Assembly (NCBI RefSeq): GCF_000331285.1
Contig: NZ_ANFX01000014.1
Span: 59,007 to 123,006, forward strand
Length of the DNA stretch: 64,000 nucleotides
Origin: Porphyrobacter sp. AAP82
GTDB taxonomy: Bacteria; Pseudomonadota; Alphaproteobacteria; Sphingomonadales; Sphingomonadaceae
Direction: 5' to 3'
Positions 1 to 9,033 of this stretch are shown one piece after another; the stretch's first letter is position 1; every line of letters starts with the position of its first letter. A model generated the notes under the pieces. The model saw only the letters and a program-made list of their open reading frames with translations. It searched no databases and was not told the DNA's origin. Position numbers and translations under genes: made by a program.

Positions 1-377
1 GTGCCGGTGTCGTCGCGGCCCTTGAATTCGGCGAGGCGGTGATAGGCCACCCGCCCGCTCGGCAGGAGGCGCAGGTTCATCACCTTCTCGAAATAGGCGA
101 GCACCTCGGTCCCGCTGGCGAGCGCGTAGAGCCCCATGTTGGGCCCGTGGGTGTCGATCTGCTCGCTGGCGAAGGCCATCGCATTGACCCCGTAGAAGGC
201 CGAGGGCCGGTGCAGCGCGACGAAGCTGTAGGCATCGTTCCAGTGCCCTCCCGGCTTGGCATGCTTGTCGACGAAGGTGATGTGGCAGTCCGGGTCTTCG
301 TCAAGCAGCGCATCGGCGAAGGCAAGGCCGACGGCCCCTGCGCCGATGATCAGGTAATCGGTTGCCTCGCCTGTCAT
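1..377 (-). CDS. FAD/NAD(P)-binding oxidoreductase-like protein (3' end outside the window)
   Basis: The frame stays open from an ATG at 377 down to the window edge, giving about 125 N-terminal residues. It begins with a dinucleotide-binding Rossmann motif ([17 protein letters not shown], residues 8-24), followed by a [11 protein letters not shown] stretch typical of flavin monooxygenase-like or NAD(P)-binding proteins that contact FAD. The substrate cannot be told from this fragment. Its start overlaps the stop of the upstream deacetylase-family gene by four bases (ATGA), so the two are probably one transcript and translationally coupled. The family assignment rests only on the N-terminal nucleotide-binding segment. 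Confidence 0.8.
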   Translation of the reverse strand, partial: MTGEATDYLIIGAGAVGLAFADALLDEDPDCHITFVDKHAKPGGHWNDAYSFVALHRPSAFYGVNAMAFASEQIDTHGPNMGLYALASGTEVLAYFEKVMNLRLLPSGRVAYHRLAEFKGRDDTG

Positions 378-1291
378 GCCTGCCCCCCTGTGTAGCGCAG
401 GTTCTCGTCCGCCATGGCCAGCATCGAGGCGGCATGGCGCGCGGCGACTTGCCTCGGATCATCGCCATAGCCGCCGCCAAGCGCGCTGGCGATAGGCAGG
501 CCCCGGCGCCGCGCCTCGGCGATGACGAAGCGGTCGCGCATCGCCAGCCCCGCATCGCTGAGCGCGAGCCGTCCGAGCTTGTCGTCACGGTGCGGATCGA
601 CGCCCGCCTGATAGAGCACGAAGTCGGGCGCGAAGAGGGCGAGGACCTCGGGCAGGTGGCGGGTGAGGGCGGCCATGTAGCCATCGTCGTCGGTCCCGTC
701 CTCCAGGGCGACATCGCGGCTGGAGCGCGCCTTTCTCACCGGAAAATTCTTCTCGGCATGGAGCGAGAGGGTGAAGATGTCGGCGCGCCCCGCGGTGAGG
801 CTGGCGGTGCCGTCGCCCTGATGGACGTCGAGGTCGACGATCAGCACCCGGGCCGCGTGCCTTTCCGCGATCAGGCGGTTGGCGGTCACCGCAAGGTCGT
901 TGAACACGCAATAGCCCGCGCCCGTATCGTGCAGCGCATGGTGGCTCCCGGCGGCGGAGTTGGCGGCATAGCCGTGGCGGCGGGCGAGCTGTGCGGCGCG
1001 CCAGGTGCCGCCGTTGGTGTGGCGCACGCGGGATGCGATCGCGGGGGTGACGGGAAAGCCGATCCGCCGCTCCTTGTGGCGCGGGACTGCGGCGCGCAGG
1101 ACCTCGTCCACATAATCGGGGCAGTGGACCGCTTCCAGCCATTCGCGCGGCATGGGCCCGGGCGCGTGCTCGGTGACAGGCGCGCCGCTGGCGCGCAGTT
1201 CCTCCATAACGAGGTAATACTTGTCGAAGCGGAAGGTGCCGCGCTCCGGCCGGGGCGCCATGTAGTCGGCGTGGTGGACGACGTGGAGCAC
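374..1291 (-). CDS. Histone deacetylase-family (arginase/deacetylase fold) hydrolase
   Basis: The product has 305 residues with a GTG start. Family signatures seen are the His pair in [11 protein letters not shown], the general metal-binding run [11 protein letters not shown] and the late [11 protein letters not shown] and GGGYGDD segments, which together form the zinc site and active-site pocket of class II-like deacetylases and acetylpolyamine amidohydrolases. Bacterial members deacetylate small amines or acyl-lysine in the cytoplasm; the substrate here is unknown. The four-base ATGA overlap with the flavoprotein gene downstream suggests a two-gene operon. Length is normal for the family. 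Confidence is high for the fold and low for the substrate. Confidence 0.9.
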   Translation of the reverse strand: MLHVVHHADYMAPRPERGTFRFDKYYLVMEELRASGAPVTEHAPGPMPREWLEAVHCPDYVDEVLRAAVPRHKERRIGFPVTPAIASRVRHTNGGTWRAAQLARRHGYAANSAAGSHHALHDTGAGYCVFNDLAVTANRLIAERHAARVLIVDLDVHQGDGTASLTAGRADIFTLSLHAEKNFPVRKARSSRDVALEDGTDDDGYMAALTRHLPEVLALFAPDFVLYQAGVDPHRDDKLGRLALSDAGLAMRDRFVIAEARRRGLPIASALGGGYGDDPRQVAARHAASMLAMADENLRYTGGQA

Positions 1292-1298
1292 GCCGCTC

Positions 1299-1844
1299 TC
1301 ACAGCCAGCCCAGATGCTGGCCGAGGATCTTGCCGCCCAGCCCGATCAGGATCACGCCCCCGATGCGCTCGGCCCATTCGCCCAGGTGCTCGCCCGCGCG
1401 GTGGCCCAGCACCACGCCCGCGCCGGAGAGGGCAAAGGTGACGATCCCGATCAGCCCCGCCGCCAGCCACGGCGTCACGCCCAGCGCCGGCAGCGTGATC
1501 CCCGCCGCCAGCGCATCGATACTGGTCGCAACGCCCGCGAGCAGCAGCGCGCGCCCCGTCAGCGCATGGGCCGCCTCCTCGTCCCCCACATGTCCGCCGA
1601 GCATCCTGACCCCGAGAAAGGCGAGCAGCCCGAAGGCGATCCAGTGATCGACCGCTTCGACATAGGCCAGCGCCGCCGCCCCGACCGCCCACCCGGCGAG
1701 CGGCATCACCGCCTGGAACACCCCGAAGGTCGCCGCGATGGCCAGCCCCCCGCGCGCCGAGGGCCGGAACCGCGCGCCCTGCGTCAGCGCGACGGCAAAG
1801 GCGTCCATGGCGAGCGCAAGGGCGAGGAGCAGGGCGGCGATCAT
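1299..1844 (-). CDS. mntP: MntP-type manganese efflux pump
   Basis: This 181-residue protein is almost entirely hydrophobic, with about six membrane segments. It starts with the [16 protein letters not shown] motif characteristic of the MntP/YtaF family, and a second half-repeat contains [14 protein letters not shown]. Acidic residues in these two repeats are where family members bind the exported cation. MntP proteins export Mn(II) from the cytoplasm and are often controlled by a manganese riboswitch or MntR; I see no clear yybP-type leader in the short upstream gap. It lies 7 bases upstream of the deacetylase-family gene on the same strand. The family is secure; the substrate is inferred from the family. 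Confidence 0.85.
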   Translation of the reverse strand: MIAALLLALALAMDAFAVALTQGARFRPSARGGLAIAATFGVFQAVMPLAGWAVGAAALAYVEAVDHWIAFGLLAFLGVRMLGGHVGDEEAAHALTGRALLLAGVATSIDALAAGITLPALGVTPWLAAGLIGIVTFALSGAGVVLGHRAGEHLGEWAERIGGVILIGLGGKILGQHLGWL

Positions 1845-1864
1845 GGTGTCCGGTATGGTTCGTA

Positions 1865-2164
1865 TCAGAGCACCAAATTGCCCACGTCGCGGCGTCCGTG
1901 GACGATCCGTTCGATCACGACAAGTGCCTGCTCCTTGCGGTAGCGGTAGATTACGAGATAGCTGTCCTGCAACAGCAACCGCACGCCGGGCCCCGCATCC
2001 TCGCGAGCGTGGCCGATCTCAGGAAAGTCGATCAGTCGCCCGATGGCGTTCTCGATACGGTCGATCTGCCGGTCGGCGGCTAACGGATCGTCAAGCGCGA
2101 TATGCAGCCAGATATCCAGCAGATCGGCCCGCGCGGCGTGGGCATGGCGGGCCGTGCGGCTCAT
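1865..2164 (-). CDS. parE: ParE/RelE-family toxin of a type II toxin-antitoxin pair
   Basis: The 99-residue basic protein has the ParE-type layout: an N-terminal helix pair (ARADLLDIWLHIALDDPLAADRQIDRIE) followed by beta strands carrying IGHAREDAGPGVRLLLQDSYLVIYRYRKEQALVVIERIVHGRRDV. ParE toxins of this class inhibit DNA gyrase, while RelE relatives cleave mRNA; the absence of obvious RelE catalytic residues favours ParE. Its start overlaps the stop of the antitoxin gene by ATGA, the usual coupled order with antitoxin first. The pair sits between an exporter gene and a thioredoxin-like gene with no mobile-element marks nearby. Confidence 0.85.
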   Translation of the reverse strand: MSRTARHAHAARADLLDIWLHIALDDPLAADRQIDRIENAIGRLIDFPEIGHAREDAGPGVRLLLQDSYLVIYRYRKEQALVVIERIVHGRRDVGNLVL

Positions 2165-2436
2165 TCAGCGGTCGAGGTTAGCCGCCTGCGTCCTTCGGCC
2201 TTGATCGCGGCGAAATCGAGCGCGCCTTCGGTGTAGCCGCTTGCTTCGGCTTCGGCGAGCAGGCGGCGCAGGTGTGCGGGGGTGATGTGCTGCCGCGCAC
2301 GCTGTTCGCGCCATTCGCGCAAGGCTGCACGCACGACCTCGCTGGTCGAGGCAAAGTCGCCCGATGCAACCGCCTGCTGCACTTCGGCGAGCAATTCGCC
2401 GGTCAGCGATACCGAGATTTTCTCGACCTTGCTCAT
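2161..2436 (-). CDS. parD: ParD-like ribbon-helix-helix antitoxin
   Basis: The 91-residue protein begins MSKVEKISVSLTGELLAEVQ and continues into SGDFASTSEVVRAALREW, the ribbon-helix-helix DNA-binding domain of CopG/ParD antitoxins. The C-terminal tail (about residues 50-91) is the segment that wraps the toxin in this family. I chose the ATG at 2436 over an in-frame upstream start at 2472 because the conserved domain starts there. It should repress its own promoter and neutralise the ParE product encoded immediately downstream with a four-base overlap. Confidence 0.85.
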   Translation of the reverse strand: MSKVEKISVSLTGELLAEVQQAVASGDFASTSEVVRAALREWREQRARQHITPAHLRRLLAEAEASGYTEGALDFAAIKAEGRRRLTSTAE

Positions 2437-2472
2437 AATATCGCCGGTAGCACTTTTTGCTACCAGTGGCAA

Positions 2473-2976
2473 TCACGCGCCCGCCAGCGCTGCCAGCTCG
2501 GCGAAAATGGCATCCTCGCTGCGGCTCGCGGCGTTGCGCCACTTGCGCGCGGTGGCGGCGTTCACGGCGCGGCCATCGGCGGTCAGCACCAGCAGCGCAG
2601 GCGTGCCCTTGATCGTGTCGAGGCCGAAGCGGGCGGCGATGTCGAGGTTCCGGCCCTCGCCGGTCTGGGGCATGCCGACATCGACGAACACCACTTCGTA
2701 ATGCGCGGCGACCAGCGCGGCGAAGCGCTCGGTTTCCAGCCATCCGGCGAGCGCGCGGCTATCGTGGCACCAGTTCGCGCCCATCACCAGCAGCACGCGC
2801 TTGCCGCCCAGCGCGGCGCGGGCGAGCGCGGCGTCGATATCGGCACCGGCATCGGCGCTGGCGGCATAGGCGCGCGCTTCGGGGTGGGGCGCGGCGGCGA
2901 CCTGCGGCACGCCCGCGCAGGCGGCCGGCAGCACCGCCAGAACGGGCGCCAGCACGGCAGCCAGGACGCGCATCAT
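2473..2976 (-). CDS. Thioredoxin-like exported (lipo)protein
   Basis: The product has 167 residues. The N-terminus (MMRVLAAVLAPVLAVLPAACAGV) is a signal peptide with a lipobox-like PAAC, so it is probably a periplasmic lipoprotein. The mature part has a thioredoxin-like fold with ANWCHDSRALAGWLE, where the usual CxxC is WCHDS, so only the first cysteine is kept. A later IKGTPALLVL segment carries the cis-proline. Such proteins act in disulfide exchange or as binding proteins; with a single cysteine a classical thiol-disulfide cycle is unlikely. Its start touches the stop of the upstream SMR transporter gene (1-base overlap), so it is the last gene of the ispG operon. Confidence 0.72.
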   Translation of the reverse strand: MMRVLAAVLAPVLAVLPAACAGVPQVAAAPHPEARAYAASADAGADIDAALARAALGGKRVLLVMGANWCHDSRALAGWLETERFAALVAAHYEVVFVDVGMPQTGEGRNLDIAARFGLDTIKGTPALLVLTADGRAVNAATARKWRNAASRSEDAIFAELAALAGA

Positions 2977-3290
2977 CAATGCAGCGCCTTCAGCCCGATC
3001 ACGCAACCGACCAGCCCGGCCAGCAGCGCGCCGCGCGCGAGGCTCAGGCTCTCGAAACCCAGCGCCACGCCCACCGCGATCGTCCCCACCGCACCGATCC
3101 CGACCCACACGGCATAGGCGGTGCCGAGCGGGATGGTCTTCTGCGCTTCCTGGAGGAAGCCGAAGCTGAGGATGATGCAGACGACGAAGGCGGCATTGGG
3201 CAGGTCCAGCCGGAAGCCCTGCGTGTAGCGCATGGCGGTGGTGAAGCCGACCTCGAACAGGCCGGCCGCGATCAGGTAAAGCCAGCCCAT
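2976..3290 (-). CDS. sugE: Small multidrug resistance family transporter, SugE/Gdx subgroup
   Basis: At 104 residues with four hydrophobic segments this is a standard SMR transporter. The conserved membrane glutamate is in AGLFEVGFT (about residue 13), and the run TAYAVWVGIGAVGT is diagnostic of the SugE/Gdx subgroup, whose characterised members export guanidinium rather than bulky drugs. It works as a dual-topology dimer in the inner membrane; there is no second SMR gene nearby, which fits a homodimer. It follows ispG after 3 bases. No guanidine riboswitch is recognisable, since the gene has no leader of its own. Confidence 0.85.
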   Translation of the reverse strand: MGWLYLIAAGLFEVGFTTAMRYTQGFRLDLPNAAFVVCIILSFGFLQEAQKTIPLGTAYAVWVGIGAVGTIAVGVALGFESLSLARGALLAGLVGCVIGLKALH

Positions 3291-3293
3291 GGA

Positions 3294-4448
3294 TTATTCC
3301 GCAGCAACCGCCTGTTGCGGTGCGGCGTGGGGATCGAAGGCGGCGGCCTCGCCGCGCTCGATCTCGGCGGCCTTTTCCTCGACGAGGCGCACGATGTGAT
3401 CGAGCATGTCCTCGTCCTGGATGGTGTGATCGGTGACGCCGCGCAGATAGACCATGTGCTTGCCCGCGCCGCCGCCGGTGAGGCCGACATCGGTCTCGCG
3501 CGCCTCGCCCGGGCCGTTGACGACGCAGCCGAGGATCGAGAGGCTCATCGGGGTCTTGATGTGCTCGAGCCGCGCCTCGAGCGCTTCCACGGTGCGGATC
3601 ACGTCGAAACCCTGCCGCGAGCACGAGGGGCACGAGACGATGCGCACGCCGCGGGTGCGCAGGCCCAAGGCCTTGAGCATCTCGAAGCCGACCTTGATCT
3701 CCTGCTCGGGTTCGGCGGAAAGGCTGACGCGGATGGTGTCTCCGATCCCCGCCCACAGCAGCGAGCCGATGCCGATGCTCGACTTGACGGTCCCGCCGAT
3801 CAGGCCTCCGGCTTCGGTGATGCCGAGGTGCAGCGGGCAATCGACCGTTTCGGCAAGCCCGTGATAGGCCGCGACCGCAAGGAACACGTCGGAGGCCTTC
3901 ACCGCCACCTTGTATTCGTGGAAATCGTGGTCCTGGAGGAGCTTGATGTGATCCAATGCGCTTTCGATCAGCGCTTCGGGGCAGGGCTCGCCATATTTTT
4001 CGAGCAGGTCCTTCTCGAGGCTGCCGGCGTTCACCCCGATGCGGATCGCGCAGCCATTGGCCTTGGCGGCGCGCACCACCTCGGCAACGCGCTGCGCCGA
4101 GCCGATATTGCCCGGGTTGATGCGCAGGCACGCCGCGCCGGCATCGGCGGCCTCAAGCGCGCGCTTGTAGTGGAAGTGGATGTCGGCAACGATCGGGATG
4201 CGCGCGGCGCGGGTGATCTTCTTGAAATCGCGGGTCGATTCTTCCGTGGGGCAGGAGACGCGGATGATGTCGGCGCCCACCTCCTCGCAGCGGCGGATCT
4301 GGTCGAGCGTCGCTGTCACATCCTCGGTCGGGGTGTTGGTCATGGTCTGCACGGTGATGGGCGCGTCCCCACCAACGGGGACATTCCCCACCATGATCTG
4401 GCGCGATTTGCGGCGCTCGATCGTGCGCCACGGACGGATGCTGGACAT
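3294..4448 (-). CDS. ispG: 4-hydroxy-3-methylbut-2-en-1-yl diphosphate synthase (flavodoxin)
   Basis: IspG makes HMBPP from MEcPP in the non-mevalonate isoprenoid pathway, using a 4Fe-4S cluster. The 384-residue protein shows the TIM-barrel start ([15 protein letters not shown]), [10 protein letters not shown], the LRINPGNIG segment, and the C-terminal cluster ligands in [11 protein letters not shown] and [10 protein letters not shown]. Length and motif order match bacterial two-domain IspG. It heads a short minus-strand operon with an SMR exporter and a thioredoxin-like protein. Identification is very secure. Confidence 0.97.
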   Translation of the reverse strand: MSSIRPWRTIERRKSRQIMVGNVPVGGDAPITVQTMTNTPTEDVTATLDQIRRCEEVGADIIRVSCPTEESTRDFKKITRAARIPIVADIHFHYKRALEAADAGAACLRINPGNIGSAQRVAEVVRAAKANGCAIRIGVNAGSLEKDLLEKYGEPCPEALIESALDHIKLLQDHDFHEYKVAVKASDVFLAVAAYHGLAETVDCPLHLGITEAGGLIGGTVKSSIGIGSLLWAGIGDTIRVSLSAEPEQEIKVGFEMLKALGLRTRGVRIVSCPSCSRQGFDVIRTVEALEARLEHIKTPMSLSILGCVVNGPGEARETDVGLTGGGAGKHMVYLRGVTDHTIQDEDMLDHIVRLVEEKAAEIERGEAAAFDPHAAPQQAVAAE

Positions 4449-4671
4449 GGCCGTTCATATAGGCCGCAATCGGCGTCGGGGCAATGACAAGCGGTGGCAG
4501 GCGGGCGGCAGGGGACGGGCGGCGCGGCTTGACGGCGTGTCTTGCAAGTGTCGCATATTGGGCCAGTACCGCGATTGCCGCAGGGGGCGGCGGGCGAATG
4601 AAAGGATTTGTTACCCTTTGCAGGAGCATGGCGGGGCCTCGCGCGGTCCCGGCTGGCCGCGCCTGGAGGGT

Positions 4672-5412
4672 ATGATGGTCACCATCGCCGACATCGGCAG
4701 GGCCTTGCGCGAGATCGCATCCGCGCGCGCGATGCACCGCGCGCTGATGATCGTGGTGCCCTATGCCTGCGTGCTGGTCGGCCTCGATGTTGCCGCGCAT
4801 TACGGCGATGCGACCGGCGCCTATCTTCCGGTGCAGTTCTTCATGTCGGAAGACCGCTCCTTCGGCGAATTTCTCGAATACACGATGACCGGCTGCGCGG
4901 CGCTGTTCATGGCGCTGTGCTGGCAGCGGCTGCGCGCGCCGGTCTATCTGGCCAATGCGCTGCTCCTCGTGTGGCTGACGCTCGACAACTGGGCCGAACT
5001 TCACGAGCGGTTCGGCCTTGCCCTGGCGCCCGTCCTGCCGATCCCGGCGTGGCTGCCGCTCCATGCCAATCACCTGGGCGAGCTGATCTTCTTCGGCGTG
5101 GTCGGGGTGCTGTGGCTGGCCGGCATGATCTCGGCCCATCGCCGCTCGCAGCACCGCGAGGCGGTCCATGGCTTGCTGATCGGCACGGCAATCGCGCTGA
5201 TCGCGGTGTTCGGGGTGTTCGTCGACCTGCTCACCTCGCTTGGCGAACATTCGGTCGGCTGGCTCAATGTCCTCGCCTTCGTCGAGGACGAGGGCGAGTT
5301 TGCGGCGATCATCTTGGTGTTCGCGCTGACGGTCGGCATTTTCGATGTCGAGCGGCGGCGCGCCGGCGCGCTGCCGGGGACTGCGGCGGGGCTGCGCACC
5401 GCGGGCGCTTGA
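4672..5412 (+). CDS. Uncharacterised integral membrane protein
   Basis: The 246-residue product has about six hydrophobic stretches (for example ALMIVVPYACVLVGLDVA, LIFFGVVGVLWLAGM, IGTAIALIAVFGVFVDLL) separated by short charged loops. One loop contains NWAELHERFG and a His/Glu-rich segment, LHANHLGELIF. The start at 4672 is preceded by a good GGAGG site at about 4664; much longer in-frame extensions upstream overlap ispG antisense and look artificial. I do not recognise a family. It stands alone and is followed 53 bases later by the hydrolase gene on the same strand. Confidence 0.75.
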   Translation: MMVTIADIGRALREIASARAMHRALMIVVPYACVLVGLDVAAHYGDATGAYLPVQFFMSEDRSFGEFLEYTMTGCAALFMALCWQRLRAPVYLANALLLVWLTLDNWAELHERFGLALAPVLPIPAWLPLHANHLGELIFFGVVGVLWLAGMISAHRRSQHREAVHGLLIGTAIALIAVFGVFVDLLTSLGEHSVGWLNVLAFVEDEGEFAAIILVFALTVGIFDVERRRAGALPGTAAGLRTAGA

Positions 5413-5465
5413 CTTCGCTCCCCCGCGCGGCACTCTGCCGGGCAAACTCAGGGGAGAGAGAGACC

Positions 5466-6404
5466 GTGCTGACCCATGCATCGACCGAACTGCGCAGCCC
5501 GAGCCCCAGCCTGCTGCTGCGCGCGATCAAGTGGATGGTGGGCCGCCAGACGCCGGTCTTCCCGCTCGACGAGGCGGGCTTTCACGAACAGATGGCGGGC
5601 AGGACGCTGCCGCGCGATGCGCCGATGCCCGAAGGGTTCCGAAAGACGTTCCTGATCGAAGAGCGCGCATTGCTCGGCCACAAGGTGGTGACGCTGCACC
5701 CCAAGAGCGGCCCGGCGCCATGGCACATGCTCTATTTCCACGGCGGCGGCTTCGTGAAGCCGATGTTCAAGGTCCACTGGCCGCTCGTCGCCGAGATGGT
5801 GAAGCGGTGCGGGGTGAGCGTCACCGTGCCGCTCTACCCCGTCGTGCCCGAGGCGGGCTATGCCGCGCAGGACGCGCTGGCCGATGCGGTCTGGGCCGAT
5901 CTCGCCGCGACCCACGATCCGGCGCGGATCATCCTCAACGGCGACAGCGCGGGCGGGCACATGGCGCTGGCGCTGGCGCTGCGGCTGGCGGCGGCCGGCG
6001 GCGCGCAGCCGGGCAAGCTCGCGCTGTTCGCGCCGTGGCTCGACCTCGGCCTTGCCGACCCCGCGATCGCCGCCATCGAGCCCTTCGACGTGATGCTCAA
6101 GATCGGCACCTTGCGCGCCTGCGGGGGGCTGGTGGCGGCCGGGCGCGCGATGGATTCGCCCGAGGTGAGCCCGCTCTACGCGCCCGCCGAAGCGCTTGCG
6201 AAGCTGCCGCCGACCCGCATCTGGACCGGGCGGCACGACCTCTTCATCATCGATTCGCGCAGCTTCCTTGCCCGCCTGGTCGAGGCCGGGGTGGACGCCA
6301 AGCTTTACGAATACGAGGCCGCGCCGCACGTCTTCATGGCGATCCTCCCCACCCGCGAGGCGAAGGACGCGCTCGGCCTGCTGGCGGAATTCGTGGCGGG
6401 CTAG
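5466..6404 (+). CDS. Alpha/beta hydrolase, hormone-sensitive-lipase-like family
   Basis: This 312-residue cytoplasmic enzyme carries the oxyanion-hole HGGGF (FHGGGFVKP) and the nucleophile elbow GDSAGG, both hallmarks of the HSL/family IV esterases. Asp and His partners are plausible in RHDLFIIDSR and APHVFMAI. It likely hydrolyses short-chain esters; the substrate is unknown. The start chosen is a GTG at 5466 preceded by a purine-rich GGGGAGAGAG site, because the in-frame sequence before it is read from the upstream gene in another frame. It ends where the convergent SDR gene ends, with no gap. Confidence 0.85.
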   Translation: MLTHASTELRSPSPSLLLRAIKWMVGRQTPVFPLDEAGFHEQMAGRTLPRDAPMPEGFRKTFLIEERALLGHKVVTLHPKSGPAPWHMLYFHGGGFVKPMFKVHWPLVAEMVKRCGVSVTVPLYPVVPEAGYAAQDALADAVWADLAATHDPARIILNGDSAGGHMALALALRLAAAGGAQPGKLALFAPWLDLGLADPAIAAIEPFDVMLKIGTLRACGGLVAAGRAMDSPEVSPLYAPAEALAKLPPTRIWTGRHDLFIIDSRSFLARLVEAGVDAKLYEYEAAPHVFMAILPTREAKDALGLLAEFVAG

Positions 6405-7355
6405 CTAGCTCGGGTAACGCACCCCGGTCAGCTCCTCGCTCATCGCCCACAGCCGGTCGGCATAGCTGGTGTTGAGCGCGTAGGAGCGCACGCCGCCCGT
6501 CGCGCTCTCGTCGTCCACTGCGGCGACGTGGCAGTCCTCGCAATAGACCTCGCCCTTGCCTTCGAGTTCCTCGGCGGTGGCCGCCCAGCAGCTCGTCGCC
6601 GCCCCTTGGGGGATGGTCTTCCACGCAAAGCCGGTATCGCGCGAGGTGACGCGAGCCATCAGCGTCTCGATCATCTCGGGCGTCATGTGGCGGCCGAGGT
6701 TGGTCTGGATCCCGCCCGGGTGCACCGCATAGGCATGGATGCCGAGCACCGCGTAGCGCGCCTCGATCCCCACCGAGAACAGCACGTTGGCGGTCTTGGA
6801 ATGGCCATAGCTGGTCCACGGATCATAGGCGCGGCGTTCGAAGAAGGGGTCCTCGAAATCGACGGGCGCGAAGTGGTGCCCGCGGCTCGAGAGGTTGACG
6901 ATGCGCTTTGCGTGCCCCTTCTCGATCAACGGGAACAGCTCGCCGGTCAGCGCGAAGTGGCCGAAATGGTTGGTGCCGATCTGCATCTCGAACCCGTCAT
7001 GGGTGTGGCTGAACGGGGTCGCCATCACGCCGGCGTTGTTGATGAGGATGTCGATCTTGGCGAAGCGCTGGCGCGCGCGCGAGGTGGCGGCGCGGATCGA
7101 TTCGAGGCTGGTGAGGTCCACCGTGATCGTCTCGAGCTGCGCCTTGGGATGATCGGCGCGGATCGCGGCGACGCTTTCATCGAGCTTGGCCTGATCGCGG
7201 CCGGCCATGATCACCTCGGCCCCGCGCGCCGCCATCGCCCGCGCGGTTTCCTGCCCGAGGCCCGAATTGGCCCCCGTGATGAACACCGTCCGCCCCGACA
7301 GGTCCTTGCCCGCCAGCACCTCGTCAGTGGTGCTCGCCCAGCCCAATTCGCTCAT
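6405..7355 (-). CDS. Short-chain dehydrogenase/reductase (protochlorophyllide reductase-like group)
   Basis: The 316-residue protein has the classical SDR order: the cofactor motif ITGANSGLGQETARA (about residues 26-40), NNAGVM, the catalytic Ser in NLSSRGHH and the YGHSKTAN motif with Tyr and Lys, then VHPGGIQTNL. The overall pattern resembles the WW-domain-oxidoreductase/retinol dehydrogenase/protochlorophyllide reductase-like group rather than FabG. It is cytoplasmic and NAD(P)H-dependent, with substrate unknown. The GNAT gene lies 13 bases upstream on the same strand, so the two are probably cotranscribed. Confidence 0.9.
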   Translation of the reverse strand: MSELGWASTTDEVLAGKDLSGRTVFITGANSGLGQETARAMAARGAEVIMAGRDQAKLDESVAAIRADHPKAQLETITVDLTSLESIRAATSRARQRFAKIDILINNAGVMATPFSHTHDGFEMQIGTNHFGHFALTGELFPLIEKGHAKRIVNLSSRGHHFAPVDFEDPFFERRAYDPWTSYGHSKTANVLFSVGIEARYAVLGIHAYAVHPGGIQTNLGRHMTPEMIETLMARVTSRDTGFAWKTIPQGAATSCWAATAEELEGKGEVYCEDCHVAAVDDESATGGVRSYALNTSYADRLWAMSEELTGVRYPS

Positions 7356-7368
7356 GTCCCTCTCCCTT

Positions 7369-7893
7369 TTATAGTTTCAGCTCGTAGAGATACTCCGGAT
7401 CGTAGTGATCGCCCACCTTGAAGGTGATGTCGGCGACATGCGCGAACCCGTAGCGCTGGTAGAAGCGCTGTGCGCCGAAGTTTTCGGCATAGACGCTGAG
7501 CAGAATGGCATCGTGCCCGCGCGCGCGCGCGTGGCCTAGCGCCCAGTCCATCAGCGCCGCGCCGATGCCGTGGCCGGTGTAGTCCGGGAGGGCATAGAGC
7601 TGGCCCAGTTCGATGGGGTTGGTCGCTTCGGTATAGTCGCCGAACTTGGTGGGATAGCGCAGCTTGCAGAAGGCGACGAGCTGGCCCCCGTTGACATTGG
7701 CGTCTTCCACCAGGCGGTGGGTGCATTCGTCCCCCGCGATCTCGGCTGCGACCGCCTCGGGGTTGTGCACTTCGGCGAGGAAATCGGCGAGGTCCTTGGG
7801 GGTGTAGAGATGCCCGAAAGAGGCGATGAAGGTTTCCGCGCCGAGGCGGGCGAGGGCGGGCGCATCGGCGAGCGTGGCGGGGCGATAGATCAT
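7369..7893 (-). CDS. GNAT-family N-acetyltransferase
   Basis: The 174-residue product shows the GNAT core: an N-terminal IYRPATLADAPALARLGAE strand-helix, and the acetyl-CoA pyrophosphate-binding loop in PDYTGHGIGAALMDWAL, followed by AQRFYQRYGFAHV. GNAT enzymes move an acetyl group from acetyl-CoA to an amine; the acceptor is unknown. I chose the ATG at 7893 because the conserved first strand begins right after it; a start at 7917 is also possible. It lies immediately upstream of the SDR gene. Confidence 0.85.
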   Translation of the reverse strand: MIYRPATLADAPALARLGAETFIASFGHLYTPKDLADFLAEVHNPEAVAAEIAGDECTHRLVEDANVNGGQLVAFCKLRYPTKFGDYTEATNPIELGQLYALPDYTGHGIGAALMDWALGHARARGHDAILLSVYAENFGAQRFYQRYGFAHVADITFKVGDHYDPEYLYELKL

Positions 7894-7966
7894 GCCTCGC
7901 CCTAGCGCGGGCCGCACGCGCTGTTAAGCTGGCGAAATGGGCGGCGGCGGGTTAGACCTTGCGGCC

Positions 7967-9031
7967 ATGAAGAAACTGATCGCACTGGTTGCTCTCGCTC
8001 TCATGTCCCAGCCCGCCTTTGCCGAGGATGCCCCGAAATGGTCGCTCGCTATCCATGGCGGGGCCGGCACGCTTGACCCTGCGCAGATGACGCCCGAAAA
8101 GCGCGCGGCCTACGAGGCGGATTTGCAAGCCGCGCTGGATGCGGGGGCGAAGATCCTTGCAGGCGGCGGCGATGCGATGGACGCGGTCAAGGCCGCGATC
8201 ATCATCATGGAGGATTCGCCGCTGTTCAACGCCGGCAAGGGCGCGGTGTTCACCTGGGACGGGACCAACGAATTGGACGCCTCGATCATGGACGGGCGCG
8301 ACCGCTCGGCGGGCGCGGTTGCGGGGGTGAAGACGGTCAAGAACCCGATCCTCCTCGCCGATACGGTGCGCACCCAGAGCGAGCACGTGTTCCTCGTCGG
8401 CAAGGGCGCGGAGGAGTTTGCGGTCTCCAAGGGCTTCGCCGTGATGCCGCCCGAATATTTCGCCACGCCTGCGCGGCGCGAGGCGCTGGAGCGGCTCAAG
8501 GCGGAGAAGCTTTCGGCATTGGATGTCGACCACAAGTTCGGCACGGTGGGCGCGGTGGCGCTCGACACCAAGGGCAACCTTGCAGCGGGCACCTCGACCG
8601 GCGGGATGACCGGCAAACGCTGGGGCCGCGTGGGCGATGCGCCGCTGATCGGCGCGGGAACCTATGCCGATAATCGCGCCTGCGCTGTGTCGGCCACCGG
8701 GTGGGGGGAGTATTTCATCCGAGTCGGCGTGGCGCACGAGATTTGTGCGCGGCTGCGGGCTTTCGAGGAATTCCGCGCGCTCGAGGTCGAGGGCGGGGAA
8801 GTGCCTGCCGAGGTCTTGGCCAAGGCCCCGCAGCAAATTGCCGACAGCGTGATGGCCGATGTTGCGCAGCTCGGCGGCGATGGCGGAGTGATCGTCGTGA
8901 CACCGGAAGGCCAAGCGATCTTCAGCTTCAACACCACTGGCATGTATCGCGGCCGCGCGACCAGCACCGGGGTCAACGAAGTGGCGATCTTCGGCGGCGA
9001 GGAGAAGGTGTCGGCAACGCCGGATCATTAA
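7967..9031 (+). CDS. iaaA: Isoaspartyl peptidase/L-asparaginase (Ntn hydrolase), exported
   Basis: The 354-residue precursor starts with a clear signal peptide (MKKLIALVALALMSQPAFA) and continues with the family opening LAIHGGAGTLDP. The autocatalytic cleavage site and nucleophilic threonine are in KFGTVGAVALD, followed by GNLAAGTSTGGM, the standard small-subunit start. These enzymes self-cleave into alpha and beta chains and hydrolyse isoaspartyl dipeptides and asparagine, here in the periplasm. I preferred the ATG at 7967 over one at 7937 because it gives a clean signal peptide. A pair of palindromes follows the stop codon. Confidence 0.9.
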   Translation: MKKLIALVALALMSQPAFAEDAPKWSLAIHGGAGTLDPAQMTPEKRAAYEADLQAALDAGAKILAGGGDAMDAVKAAIIIMEDSPLFNAGKGAVFTWDGTNELDASIMDGRDRSAGAVAGVKTVKNPILLADTVRTQSEHVFLVGKGAEEFAVSKGFAVMPPEYFATPARREALERLKAEKLSALDVDHKFGTVGAVALDTKGNLAAGTSTGGMTGKRWGRVGDAPLIGAGTYADNRACAVSATGWGEYFIRVGVAHEICARLRAFEEFRALEVEGGEVPAEVLAKAPQQIADSVMADVAQLGGDGGVIVVTPEGQAIFSFNTTGMYRGRATSTGVNEVAIFGGEEKVSATPDH

Positions 9032-9033
9032 AG

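Noticed and set aside
1299..1900. Manganese riboswitch before mntP
   Set aside because: The gap between mntP and parE is only 20 bases and does not show the conserved yybP-ykoY core.
2977..4131. Long alternate frame extending the thioredoxin-like gene upstream through the SMR and ispG genes
   Set aside because: The other frame has exact IspG and SMR motifs; the long frame is Arg/Pro-rich without structure, typical of a GC-rich shadow.
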